NCBI RefSeq assembly: GCF_014764405.1
Contig: NZ_CP061725.1
Span: 62,001-126,000, forward strand
Reading direction: 5' to 3'
DNA from: Micromonospora craniellae
Lineage (GTDB): Bacteria; Actinomycetota; Actinomycetes; Mycobacteriales; Micromonosporaceae
Length of the DNA stretch: 64,000 nucleotides
The translations under genes were made by a program, and so were the position numbers. This document shows positions 16,017-25,396 of this stretch, piece by piece. How positions within the stretch are numbered: position 1 is the first letter of the stretch; each line of letters opens with the position of its first letter. The notes beneath the pieces are model-generated. The model saw nothing but the letters and a program-made list of their open reading frames with translations, ran no database searches and had not been told where the DNA came from.

Positions 16017-17479
16017 CGGTCCAGGACGACCACACCGCCGCACCGTTTCGGGTGGGCGTGGCCCGCACCGACATCAGCCCGCCGGTGGGGTTACGCCTCA
16101 CCGGCACCCTGCGCGAGGGCGGCTCGACGGCGGTCGACCGGCCGCTCTCCCTCACCGCACTGGCCCTGCTGGACGGCCGGAGCACCGTCATCATCCTCGC
16201 CTGCGACCTCGTCCACCTGGCGCCAGAGGAGGTCACCCTGCTCCGGGCGGCCATCGTCGACCAGACCGGGCCAGCCGCCATCTACGTCAACGTCAGTCAC
16301 TCGCATGCCACGCCGGCGACACCGAGGGCCCAGGAGTTCGATCCGCAGACCGAGGCCGACCAGGTGGAGCTGGTCGACCGGTACTTCCGCACGCTCGTCG
16401 AGGAGGCGGTCCGCGTCAGCACCGCCGCCCTGGCCGACGCCCGCCCCGCAGTCGCCGGGCACGGTACCGGCAGCGTCACCATCGGGGTCAACCGGCGCGA
16501 GGTCGGCCCCGACGGCAATCTCCTGCTGGGCGAGAACCCGGACGGGGTCACCGACCCGACCGTCGGCGTCGTGCGTTTCGACGAGCCCGGGGGTCGGCCG
16601 ATCGCGGCAGTGGTGCACTACTCCTGCCACCCGGACGTGCTCGGCCCCAAGTCGGGCCTGATCTCGCCCGACTTCGTCGGCGCCGCCCGCGCGGTCGTCG
16701 AGCAGCTCACCGGCGCCACGGCACTGTTCCTGCAGGGCTGCGCAGGCGACATCGATCCGCTCTGCGGCATCGTCACCGGCGACGACGGCATCCGCGAGGC
16801 CGATCGGCTGGGTACGGAGCTGGGCTGCGAAGCGGTCCGGGTGTATCAGCGACTGGTGCGACACCGGCGCCGCGATCACCGGGTGCACTGGCGCTCGTCC
16901 ACGTCGACCTCCTCGGTCACCGGCTGGGTGTACCGGGACGCCCCGCGGCACGACCCCATCCTGGCCAGCATCTCCACCACCATCACCCTTCCGCTGCGGG
17001 AGCCGCCCAGCGCCGACGAGGCCCACGCCGAGTACACCGCGGCCGTCGACCACCTCGACGCCGTACGCCGGCAGGAGTCCGACCTGCCGACGCGGCTGCG
17101 GGCGCGACGGCGGGTGATCTGGACGGGCATGCAGTTGGCGGCCGCCAGGGACGACCGGACGCCCACCATCGACGTCGAGGTCCAGGGCATCCGGATCGGC
17201 GACCTCGCCCTGCTCGGCATCCCCGCCGAACTCTTCGTCGAGATCGGGCTGCGGATCCGCGCCGGATCCCCCTTCCGCACCACCCTGGTCAGCGGCTACA
17301 CCAACGGCGTGCTGTTCTACGTGCCCACCGCGGCCGCCTTCGAGCAGGGCGGGTACGAGATCGAGTCGCACCAGAACTATCTGCGGCCCGCCGGGCCGAC
17401 ACCGGAGTGGGAGAAGCACCTCGTCGCCACCGGCCTCGACGTGCTCGCCGAGTTGCAGCGCGTGGAGGTGACCCGGTGA
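16013..17479 (+). CDS. Neutral/alkaline ceramidase-like hydrolase, copy 2
   Basis: A 488-residue member of the same family as the protein at 11875 but clearly diverged. It has VGVARTDISPPVG, LACDLVHL, VNVSHSHATPAT (His-rich metal site), VHYSCHPDVLG, ALFLQGCAGDIDP and LLGIPAELFVEIGL. Several ceramidase-like motifs are retained, and the metal-site histidines are present, so it is probably an active hydrolase. No export signal is visible. The ATG overlaps the lyase stop by 4 bp. Two paralogues in one operon suggest two successive hydrolytic steps or two related substrates; which bonds they cut is not evident from sequence. Confidence 0.85.
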   Translation: MTVQDDHTAAPFRVGVARTDISPPVGLRLTGTLREGGSTAVDRPLSLTALALLDGRSTVIILACDLVHLAPEEVTLLRAAIVDQTGPAAIYVNVSHSHATPATPRAQEFDPQTEADQVELVDRYFRTLVEEAVRVSTAALADARPAVAGHGTGSVTIGVNRREVGPDGNLLLGENPDGVTDPTVGVVRFDEPGGRPIAAVVHYSCHPDVLGPKSGLISPDFVGAARAVVEQLTGATALFLQGCAGDIDPLCGIVTGDDGIREADRLGTELGCEAVRVYQRLVRHRRRDHRVHWRSSTSTSSVTGWVYRDAPRHDPILASISTTITLPLREPPSADEAHAEYTAAVDHLDAVRRQESDLPTRLRARRRVIWTGMQLAAARDDRTPTIDVEVQGIRIGDLALLGIPAELFVEIGLRIRAGSPFRTTLVSGYTNGVLFYVPTAAAFEQGGYEIESHQNYLRPAGPTPEWEKHLVATGLDVLAELQRVEVTR

Positions 17480-18372
17480 GCCCGAAGATCGCGCTGTCGG
17501 GGTTCGCCTTCGACGACTACTCCCCCGAGGATCTGCTGTCGTTCGCCTGCGACCTCGGCGTGGTGGGCATCGACTACTGGCCGTGGAACCGCGGATCACA
17601 TCCGATCGGCACCTACCGCCGGTTGCTCGACCACGCGGGAATGAGCGTCTGCTGCGTCAACGTGCCCAGCGGTGAGATCCGGCTCGGCGGCACCGAGCGG
17701 CCGGAGGTCAGCCGGCGCCTGGTCGTCGGCGCCATGGACGACGCGGTCGCACTCGGCGCGCCAGCCGTGCAGGTGTACTGCGCCACGCCCGATGTGCGGA
17801 CCCGGGCCGAGGCCGTGGCCATCCTGGCCGATCGGCTCGCGCCGCTGCTCGACGAGGCCCGTGACCGTGGCCTCACGGTGCTCGTGGAGAACAACCTCGA
17901 CCAGCGCCGCGAGGACGGCCACGGCGTCAACCCGTCGCGATCGGTGGAGAGCCTGGTGGCGCTCGCCCGGCGCACCGGCTCCGACGGCCTGCGCATCTGC
18001 TACGACCCGGCGAACTTCGTGACGGTCGGCGAACCGGCTTTCCCGGAGGCGTACGAGCGGCTGCGTGACCACATCGGCGCGGTGCACGCCAAGGACTGCG
18101 TCCGCTTCGACGAGACCCGACGCGACGACCCGGCCGCGAACCGGCTCCTCGTCGACGGGCTCGAAGGGCCGTTTCTGCCGGTCGTCGTCGGCGCGGGCGC
18201 GGTCGGCTGGCCAGCGCTGATCGGCCGGCTCGCCGCCGACGGGTACGACGGTTGGCTCGTCCTCGACCCGTTCATCGATCCGGAACTGCTCGCATTGTGG
18301 TGCGAGACGAGCATGGACGCGATCCGCCGGCTGATCGCCGCGGCGTACGGAGCGGAGACCTCAGATGACTGA
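17476..18372 (+). CDS. Sugar phosphate isomerase/epimerase family protein (AP endonuclease family 2 fold)
   Basis: A 298-residue TIM-barrel protein. Metal-binding positions of the xylose-isomerase-like family are visible: VLVENNLDQRRED (Glu), ICYDPANFVTVGEP (Asp/His region), AVHAKDCVRF (His and Asp) and WLVLDPFIDPE, where the usual final Glu is replaced by Asp. Enzymes of this fold epimerise or isomerise sugars and inosols. GTG at 17476 overlaps the preceding stop; the earlier in-frame start lies within the ceramidase-like gene. It points to a sugar or cyclitol substrate for the operon, an inference only. Confidence 0.88.
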   Translation: MSPKIALSGFAFDDYSPEDLLSFACDLGVVGIDYWPWNRGSHPIGTYRRLLDHAGMSVCCVNVPSGEIRLGGTERPEVSRRLVVGAMDDAVALGAPAVQVYCATPDVRTRAEAVAILADRLAPLLDEARDRGLTVLVENNLDQRREDGHGVNPSRSVESLVALARRTGSDGLRICYDPANFVTVGEPAFPEAYERLRDHIGAVHAKDCVRFDETRRDDPAANRLLVDGLEGPFLPVVVGAGAVGWPALIGRLAADGYDGWLVLDPFIDPELLALWCETSMDAIRRLIAAAYGAETSDD

Positions 18373-19111
18373 CTGGTGGGGACTGGCCGGCCGGCGGGTC
18401 CTGGTTGCCGGGGCCGGCGGGCTCGGCGGCGCGGTGCTCACGGCCCTGACCGAGTTGGGCTGCGTCTGCGCGGCCGTGGACCGGTCGGCAGAGACCCTAC
18501 GGGCAGCGGCGACCAGCCATCCGGACCTGCACACACACGTGGCGGACCTCACGGATCGTTCGGCGGTCCGCGCCGCCGTCGACGAACTGGTCGGCCGGCT
18601 GGGCGGGCTGGACGTGGCCGTTCACGCGGTGGGCGTCAACGACCGCCGGCCCATCCTGTCCGTCACCCCGGACGGTTGGCGTGACCTGCTCGCCGTCAAC
18701 CTCGACTCGGCGTTCCACTTCGCGCAGGTGACCGGCGGCATCATGACGGCACAGGGCGACGGTCGGCTCATCCTCTTCTCGTCCGTCGCGGGCACGCTGG
18801 CCCATCGCGACCACGGGCCGTACGCCGCATCCAAGGGCGCGCTCAACCAGCTCGCGCGGGTCATGGCCAACGAATGGGCGCCGTACGGCGTCACCGTCAA
18901 CACGATCGCCCCGGGCTACACGCCCACCGGACTGACCCGCCAGCACCTGGCCCGGCCGGGTGTCGAGGAGACGCTCACCGGCCTCGTGCCGAGCGGACGC
19001 CTCGGAGCGGTCGACGACGTCCAGGGCATCGTCGCGCTGCTGGCCTCGCCCCGATCCGCCTACCTCACCGGACAGGTCATCCACGTCGACGGAGGTCGAA
19101 CCCTTGTCTGA
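18365..19111 (+). CDS. Short-chain dehydrogenase/reductase
   Basis: A 248-residue classical SDR. It has the cofactor motif GAGGLGGAV (about residues 16-24), the catalytic Ser in ILFSSVAGTLA, YAASKGALNQLARVMA with the Tyr-X3-Lys pair, and the IAPGYTPTGLT and SAYLTGQVIHVDGG endings. The dinucleotide loop is GxGGLGG rather than the usual GxxxGIG, which is a variant seen in some members. It should oxidise or reduce a hydroxyl or carbonyl with NAD(P). The ATG overlaps the isomerase gene by 8 bp, and the stop overlaps the next gene. Confidence 0.92.
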   Translation: MTDWWGLAGRRVLVAGAGGLGGAVLTALTELGCVCAAVDRSAETLRAAATSHPDLHTHVADLTDRSAVRAAVDELVGRLGGLDVAVHAVGVNDRRPILSVTPDGWRDLLAVNLDSAFHFAQVTGGIMTAQGDGRLILFSSVAGTLAHRDHGPYAASKGALNQLARVMANEWAPYGVTVNTIAPGYTPTGLTRQHLARPGVEETLTGLVPSGRLGAVDDVQGIVALLASPRSAYLTGQVIHVDGGRTLV

Positions 19112-20072
19112 CCACCACGCACTCGCCGCCCGCCGGGCGGTCACCGGCACCGAACTCCAGGTCGCCCCGCTCTGCTTCGGCGGCAACGTGTTGGGCTGGA
19201 CCTGTGACGAGCAACAGTCCCGCACCATTCTGGACGCCTACCGCTCGGCCGGCGGCAACTTCATCGACACCGCGGACCAGTACTCATCCTGGGTCGCCGG
19301 TAACGTCGGCGGCGAATCGGAGACGATCATCGGCGGGTGGTTGTCCACCGGCGTCGACCGTGGCGACGTGGTGATCGCGACCAAGTGCGGCCGTAAGCCG
19401 GGCCTCACCGGCCTGGCGCCCCACACCGTCCGTGCCGCCGTCGACGCTTCGCTGCGCCGACTCGGCACCGACTACATCGACCTGCTGTACGCCCACATGG
19501 ACGATCCGGAGACCGACCTCGACGCGACGCTGGACGCCTTCGACGGTCTCGTACGGGCGGGCAAGGTCCGATACGTCGCCGCGTCGAACTACGGCGCCGA
19601 ACGGCTGACCGACGCGTTGAAGACTGCCTCGGCGAACGGCTGGGCACCGTTCGTGGCGTTGCAGACCCACTACAACCTCGTCGAACGGGCGGCGTACGAG
19701 ACGCAGCTTCGACCCGTGGTGGCCCGGCACGACCTGGCATGTTTCCCCTACTACGCCCTGGCGAGCGGGTTTCTGACCGGCAAGTACGACGACCGGTCAA
19801 CCTCGACAGGTCCCCGCGCCGCAGCGGCGAGCCGCTATCGCGACGGCGCCGGCCAACAGGTCATCGACGCCTTGCGGGCGATCGCCGACCAGCGGGCGGT
19901 GGCCGTCGGCGCGGTGGCGCTGGCCTGGCTCGCCCACCAGCCGACGGTCGTCGCGCCGATCGCGAGCGCACGCACCCCGGAGCAGTTGGCCGAGCTCATG
20001 GCCTTCGCCGAACTCGCCCTGACACCCGCCGAACTCACCGCTCTCGAATCCGCCAGCCGGATTGCCGGGTGA
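19104..20072 (+). CDS. Aldo/keto reductase
   Basis: A 322-residue (alpha/beta)8 reductase. The catalytic Asp and Tyr are in NFIDTADQYSSW, the Lys in VVIATKCGRKPG, and the expected active-site His in DLLYAHMDD. The cofactor-binding end is seen in PIASARTPEQLAELM. It probably reduces an aldehyde or ketone with NADPH, or works in the oxidative direction on a polyol. The start is unusual: TTG at 19104 is favoured because GGAGGTCGAA lies just upstream and the preceding in-frame Met is deep inside the SDR gene. It overlaps the SDR stop by 8 bp. Confidence 0.92.
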   Translation: MSDHHALAARRAVTGTELQVAPLCFGGNVLGWTCDEQQSRTILDAYRSAGGNFIDTADQYSSWVAGNVGGESETIIGGWLSTGVDRGDVVIATKCGRKPGLTGLAPHTVRAAVDASLRRLGTDYIDLLYAHMDDPETDLDATLDAFDGLVRAGKVRYVAASNYGAERLTDALKTASANGWAPFVALQTHYNLVERAAYETQLRPVVARHDLACFPYYALASGFLTGKYDDRSTSTGPRAAAASRYRDGAGQQVIDALRAIADQRAVAVGAVALAWLAHQPTVVAPIASARTPEQLAELMAFAELALTPAELTALESASRIAG

Positions 20073-20076
20073 TGAC

Positions 20077-20673
20077 GTGGAGTTCGACCGGACCACGCTG
20101 ACATCGGCCCAGGACGAGGTCTACCGCGCTCTCACCGAGGGCCGGCGCAGCAAGGGACCACGCTTGTTCGAGATGGTCGCGCCGGACGGTGGCCTCTACG
20201 GCCCCTTCCACGCGATGCTCGCCAACCCCGAGGCCGGCATGGCCCTGCAGCGACTCGGCGCGACGCTGCGGTACACGACCGGCGTCGACCCGGCCGTCCG
20301 CGAACTGGTCATCCTCGCCGTGGCCGCGGCGAAGCGGAACGAGTACGAGTGGTACGCCCACGCGGCGGTCGCCGCATCGCTCGGCGTGCCCGCCGACGTG
20401 GTCCACGCCGTCGGGCAGGGCGAGACACCCGTCGGTGTGACAGCGGCGGCCCGGGCAGCCCTGCGGGTGACCCGATGCCTGGTCACCGGCACGCCTTTCG
20501 ACACCGAGCCGGCCCGGGAGACCCTGGGCCGGGCGGGCCTGGCCACCGTCATCTGCCTCGTCGGCTACTACACGATGCTCGCCGACCTGGACACGGTCGA
20601 CGGCGGTGGGCTGCCGCCCGCAGTCGTACGACGCTTCGGCCACCCGCCGGAACCTACTACGGCTCGGGATTGA
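20077..20673 (+). CDS. Carboxymuconolactone decarboxylase-family (AhpD-like fold) protein
   Basis: A 198-residue all-helical protein. GTGVDP and VRELVILAVAAAKRNEYEWYAHAAVAASLGVP form the family core, but the AhpD redox pair Cys-X2-Cys is absent, so a peroxidase-coupled role is unlikely and a decarboxylase, isomerase or structural role is more plausible. The start is either GTG at 20077 or TTG at 20062; both have weak ribosome-binding sites. It is the last gene of the operon. Its 3' end overlaps by 17 bp the 3' end of the convergent ferredoxin gene. Confidence 0.8.
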   Translation: MEFDRTTLTSAQDEVYRALTEGRRSKGPRLFEMVAPDGGLYGPFHAMLANPEAGMALQRLGATLRYTTGVDPAVRELVILAVAAAKRNEYEWYAHAAVAASLGVPADVVHAVGQGETPVGVTAAARAALRVTRCLVTGTPFDTEPARETLGRAGLATVICLVGYYTMLADLDTVDGGGLPPAVVRRFGHPPEPTTARD

Positions 20674-21375
20674 CGGCGGTGTCGCCACGGTGATGGCGTC
20701 TGCCGTCGATCGGCGTGCCGTCACGCAGGTGCACGTCGGCGATGCGGACGGCGAGGCCCGCGTCGACGTGTTCGTACCAGGTGTCGTCGGGATACACGAC
20801 GACGAGCGGGCCGAGGTTGCAGGGGAACAGGCAGCCGGTCGCGGTGACCAGGACGTCGTCGTCGCCGAGGCCGTGCTCCTTCAGGCGGTTGCCGAGGGTG
20901 GCGACAACCTGATTGGCCCCGTACGCGGTGCAGCGCGGCCCACGGCACACCAGCACGTGTCGACGGTGTCGGGTGATCTGTGACCAGGCCGGGCTGCGGA
21001 ACGGTCCGGGGTTGCCGTCGAGCGTGGTGTGTGCGCCGGTGATGGCGTCGCTGACTGCCGTGACCAGCGCGGGCTGTGTCGCCAGCGGCGGGGCGAGGAG
21101 GACTCGTACCTGCCGGTCCCGGGTGGTGCGCCAGTGGGCGACCGCGCGGCGGAGCCAGGTGTCGAGGTACCGGTCGGGCGGTAGGTGCGTGGCCACGAGC
21201 AGGACTTCGGCATGCTCCGGTGCGGCGTCGAGGGCGGCGTGCAGGGACGGCTCGGCGCCGTCGAGGAAACAGGCTCGCACCGGTACGGACGTGGCCTCGG
21301 CGACTGCCGCGGCGAGGCGGTGGATCGCGTCGTGGCCGCCGTGGTGGGTTGCCCCGCGCGAGACGAGCAGGACGT

Positions 21376-21379
<4 letters not shown>
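20657..21379 (-). CDS. CbiX-like domain fused to thioredoxin-like [2Fe-2S] ferredoxin domain
   Basis: A 240-residue two-domain protein. Residues 1-110 resemble the CbiX/SirB chelatase-like fold (LLVSRGATHHGGHDAIHRLA, VLLVATHLPPDRYLDTWL). Residues 135-220 form a (2Fe-2S) ferredoxin domain with cysteines in HVLVCRGPRC and TATGCLFPCNLGPLVVVYPDDTWY, the CX4C plus CX3C set of that fold. Such fusions occur with cobalamin or cobaltochelatase genes. ATG at 21379 overlaps the ATPase stop by 4 bp, so it is the last gene of the riboswitch-controlled uptake operon. A role in cobalt insertion, corrinoid salvage or redox handling is an inference from context. Confidence 0.8.
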
Positions 21380-22136
<757 letters not shown>

Positions 22137-22137
<1 letters not shown>

Positions 22138-23147
22138 CAGGTGTTCCTGTCCCCTCGGCGCAGCAGTAGCACGAACGCGGGCACCCCGATCAGGGCGGTC
22201 AGGACGCCCACCGGTAGCTCGCGGGGTTCGAACAGGGTCCTGGCCGCGGTGTCCACCCAGATCAGGAAGATCGCTCCGGCGAGGACGACGACCGGTAGCA
22301 GCCGCCGGTGGTCGGGGCCGGTGAACCGCCGCACGGCGTGCGGCAGTATCAGCCCGACGAAACCGATCGCGCCGCTTATCGAGACCAGCACGGCGGTCAG
22401 CAGCGCCGTGGTGACCAGCAGCAGCCACCGGACACGCCCGACGTCCACGCCGAGGGCGGCGGCGGCCTCCTCGCCGAACGCGAACGCGTTGAGCGCGCGA
22501 GCACACCGGAGGATCACGGCGAACCCCGCCGCGAGTAGCGGCGTCGCCCACCCGAGTGCGGTCCAGTCGACGCGGGCGAGGGAGCCGGACAGCCAGAAGG
22601 TGATGCTCTGGGTCGCGTGCGGGTGGGCCGCCCAGATGATCACGAACGTCGTCAGCGCGGCGCACAGTTGCGCGACGGCGACGCCGGCCAGCACCACCCG
22701 GGTCGGTCGCAGGACCGCTCGCCGGCCGGCGGCGGCGACCACGACGGCGAACGCGGCGAGCGCCCCCACGAACGCGCCTCCGGTGAGCGCCGCGGCACCC
22801 GCGCCGAGTCCCAGGACCAGGACGGCGACGGCCCCCAGCGACGCTCCGGAGGAGACACCCAGCAGGTACGGGTCGGCGAGCGGGTTGCGGGTGACGGTCT
22901 GCATGACCGCCCCACAGGCGGCGAGGCCGGCCCCGACCAGCGCGGCGCCCAGCACCCTCGGCAGCCGCAGTTCCCACACGATGTGGTCGCGCAGCAGCGG
23001 CACGTCGGCACTGGTCAGGCCGAGATGGCCGGTGATGACCAGCCACACGGTGCCCAGCGACAGGTCTGCCGGCCCCACCGTCACGGCCGCAGCCACCGAC
23101 AACACCAGGCCGCCCGCGAGTACGACTACCGCGGCCACCATGCGCAC
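22137..23147 (-). CDS. FecCD-family ABC transporter permease
   Basis: A 336-residue permease with about ten membrane segments, as usual for BtuC/FecCD subunits. Motifs include LRLPRVLGAALVGAGLAACGAVMQTVTRNPLADPYLLGVSSGA and GFVGLILPHAVRRFTGPDHRRLLPV, the latter being the cytoplasmic coupling loop. One permease serves as a homodimer. A GTG two codons upstream of the assigned ATG is an equally good start. It lies between the binding protein (50 bp upstream) and the ATPase (1-3 bp overlap), forming a single transcription unit. Confidence 0.93.
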
Positions 23148-23197
23148 CGCCCGGACCGGGCTCGCCGGGGTCTGCGCCGGCCGGGTGGTGACGGTGG

Positions 23198-24181
23198 TCA
23201 GCTGCTCACCCCGCCGACACCCCGCGCCAGTGCCTCCACCGCGAGTACGTTCCGCACGCCGGCCGAGGTGGAGGAGAAGGGCAGGGTGACGTACCGCTTG
23301 CCCTTGACGGCGGGCAGGTCCTTGAGCGCCGGGTGCTTCTCAAGGAATGCCTGCTTGGCGGCGGCGGTGTCCCAGCTCGCGTCGATGAGCACGATGACGT
23401 CCGGATTGCGCTCGACGACGGTCTCCCAGTTGGTGTCGGCCCAATTGCCGGTCAGGTCGTCGAAGATGTTGGTGACCCCGGCGGCAGACATGATCATGGC
23501 CGGGCTGCCACAGCAGGCACCGGCACTCGGCGCGTCGGTACCGTTGTCCCACCACAGCACCCCCGTACCCTTCGCGCCCGCCGACACGTCCACGATGCGC
23601 TGCTTCTGGCCGGCGATCAGCGTCTCGGCCCGATCCGCGACGCCGAAGATCGCGGCGATCTCACGGATCTCGGCGAACACGTCGTCGATCGCCAGCTTCG
23701 CCGGCCGCGTCTCCTTCGGACAACCAGCGGCGGAGATGTACGTGCCCACGCCGAGCTTCTGCCAATCGGCGCGGTCACCAGCCCCCTCGTCACCGAACGC
23801 GCTCGAGAATGAGCCGTAGACGAAGTCGGGCGCCAGTTCGAGCAACTTCTCCTTCGACGGGTACTCCTCGGCCAGTACCGGCACCTTCGCGTACGCGGCG
23901 GCGTACTCGGGCAGCACCTCGTCGTCGAGGTAGGCGGTGCCGGCCATCCGGTCCTCCAGGCCGAGCGCCAGCATGATCTCGGTGGCGGACTGGTTCATCG
24001 TCACCGCCCGCGCCGGAGGGCTCGGGACCGTGACCGATGTGCCACAGTTGGTGAATGCGACAGGCCCGGCGGCGGACGCTGTGGCAGCCGGCTCGCTGTC
24101 GCCGGACGCGGCGCAGCCACCGACCAGGGCGAGCACGACGGAGAGCGGCGCGGCAACGCGCCAGGACGTAAGGAACCGCAT
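23198..24181 (-). CDS. ABC transporter substrate-binding lipoprotein (corrinoid or F420-0-type)
   Basis: A 327-residue periplasmic-binding-fold protein. The signal peptide ends in a lipobox (LVGGC, about residue 23). The body matches class III binding proteins of the FepB/BtuF type: VPSPPARAVTMNQSATEIMLALGL, EKLLELAPDFVYGSFSSAF and a C-terminal GVRNVLAVEALARGV. A GACCGSP Cys pair at mid-protein is notable. Related sequences are named putative F420-0 transporter SBP in databases. ATG at 24181 follows GGAAGGTGGTCCC. The cobalamin riboswitch directly upstream indicates B12-dependent repression and so a corrinoid or cobalt ligand. Confidence 0.9.
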   Translation of the reverse strand: MRFLTSWRVAAPLSVVLALVGGCAASGDSEPAATASAAGPVAFTNCGTSVTVPSPPARAVTMNQSATEIMLALGLEDRMAGTAYLDDEVLPEYAAAYAKVPVLAEEYPSKEKLLELAPDFVYGSFSSAFGDEGAGDRADWQKLGVGTYISAAGCPKETRPAKLAIDDVFAEIREIAAIFGVADRAETLIAGQKQRIVDVSAGAKGTGVLWWDNGTDAPSAGACCGSPAMIMSAAGVTNIFDDLTGNWADTNWETVVERNPDVIVLIDASWDTAAAKQAFLEKHPALKDLPAVKGKRYVTLPFSSTSAGVRNVLAVEALARGVGGVSS

Positions 24182-24221
24182 AGCGGGACCACCTTCCAGC
24201 ACCTCGTGGACGGGTCGTACA

Positions 24222-24385
24222 GGTGCCGTGGCCGGTCTCCTGACTGACGGGTGGTGCGCCGGCGACCGGCCTTCCCAGGCATACGCCCAGTGACCTTGCG
24301 GTGGCCTCCAGCATCCCGATCACAGTGGCGAGGGCCGCACCGGTCTCACACCGGCTTCCCAAACACCACGGCGAGGTCACCCTAA
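24222..24385 (-). promoter_or_regulatory. Cobalamin riboswitch
   Basis: On the minus strand, just upstream of the binding-protein gene, the sequence contains GGGAAGCCGGTGTGAGACCG, then GCGGCCCTCGCCACTGTGA, and finally AGTCAGGAGACCGGCC. These are the hallmark conserved segments of the AdoCbl riboswitch, ending in the B12 box. The spacing of about 40 nt from B12 box to the start codon fits translational or transcriptional control of the whole uptake operon: repression when cobalamin is plentiful. Confidence 0.9.
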
Positions 24386-24725
24386 CCAAAGCAGGCAGCA
24401 CCGTCACCGTGGCCTATCTCATGGTCTAAGCCTCGATCCGTGGATCAGGTCGGCTGGGCGTGGTGAGCTGCGGCGGGGGCGCCGGTCAGATCGCTCGGGC
24501 GAGTTCGGTGAACGCTGTGGCCACCCGATGTGCGACACCTCAGCGCGCTGATCGCGGCAGATGTGCGCGCCCAATCAGCGGGCACCAAGTCGGCACCCCA
24601 GCCAACCGCCCACGATTCGTGGCACCTGAGGGTGACTCGACTCCGCCGCGCTTGCGTCGGCACGCCGCGAGCCCGCTCGTGCGGATCACATGGTTTGATC
24701 AAGCGTCGAGGCCCAAGGAGACAGG
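24386..24725. other. Intergenic stretch with no gene recognised
   Basis: About 340 bp between the riboswitch and the hydrolase gene. Short open frames exist on both strands (for example 24445-24702 minus) but none has a convincing ribosome-binding site or family resemblance. Promoters for the divergent riboswitch operon and the hydrolase must lie here; I could not assign -10/-35 boxes. Confidence 0.4.
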
Positions 24726-25262
24726 GTGGAACGCAGAGCGATCATCTTCCACGGGACCGGCGGCAGCCCGGACATATGCTGGTATCCCTGGCTGGCAGGG
24801 CGGCTCGCGGCCCGGGGATACGCCGTCGAGGTGCCGCATTACCCGGGCATCAACGTCGAGCCGATCGCTACGTTCCTGCCGAAGGTGCTGAACGGGCACG
24901 GCTTCGACGAGGACACGGTCCTCGTGGGCCATTCCGGCGGCGCGGCCCTCCTGCTCGCGCTTCTGGAGCATGTGGACGTAACCGTCGCTCAGGCAATCCT
25001 GGTTGCCGGCTACTGCACCCGGCCCAACACGGAGGAGGAACCGGTCCTCCAACAGGGCTACGACTGGGCCGCGATCCGGTCGCATGTGCGAGACATCTAC
25101 TTCATCAACTCCCGGAAGGATCCGTACGGCTGCGACGACCGACAGGGACGCGCCATGTTCGAGCGGCTCGGCGGCACCCAGATCGTCCGCGACGACGGGC
25201 ACTTCGGCGACTACAACCAGCCGTACGAGCGGTTCGAACTGCTCGACCAGCTCATCCCCTGA
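24726..25262 (+). CDS. Small alpha/beta hydrolase (RBBP9/YdeN family)
   Basis: A 178-residue serine-hydrolase-like protein. It begins RAIIFHGTGGSP, contains the nucleophile elbow LVGHSGGAALLL (Ser near 79), an Asp in INSRKDPYGCDD and a His in IVRDDGHFGDY, so the catalytic triad is complete. Length and architecture match the RBBP9/YdeN group, whose physiological substrates are mostly unknown. GTG at 24726 has AAGGAGA upstream. It stands alone, 130 bp ahead of the MFS gene on the same strand. Confidence 0.87.
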   Translation: MERRAIIFHGTGGSPDICWYPWLAGRLAARGYAVEVPHYPGINVEPIATFLPKVLNGHGFDEDTVLVGHSGGAALLLALLEHVDVTVAQAILVAGYCTRPNTEEEPVLQQGYDWAAIRSHVRDIYFINSRKDPYGCDDRQGRAMFERLGGTQIVRDDGHFGDYNQPYERFELLDQLIP

Positions 25263-25396
25263 CGCACCACAACACAGAACCGCGCCGGTTCACATCGACG
25301 GCAAGAGCGGAATCAGGCTTTCACGGACCCGCCACTCCACGCATTCGATCAATTTTCGTCGATCGATTTAGCTGCTCAGCCTGGAAGGCATGGGTC

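Noticed and set aside
24445..24702. 85-residue minus-strand frame between riboswitch and hydrolase
   Set aside because: No ribosome-binding site, no family resemblance, and it occupies the promoter region of divergent units.
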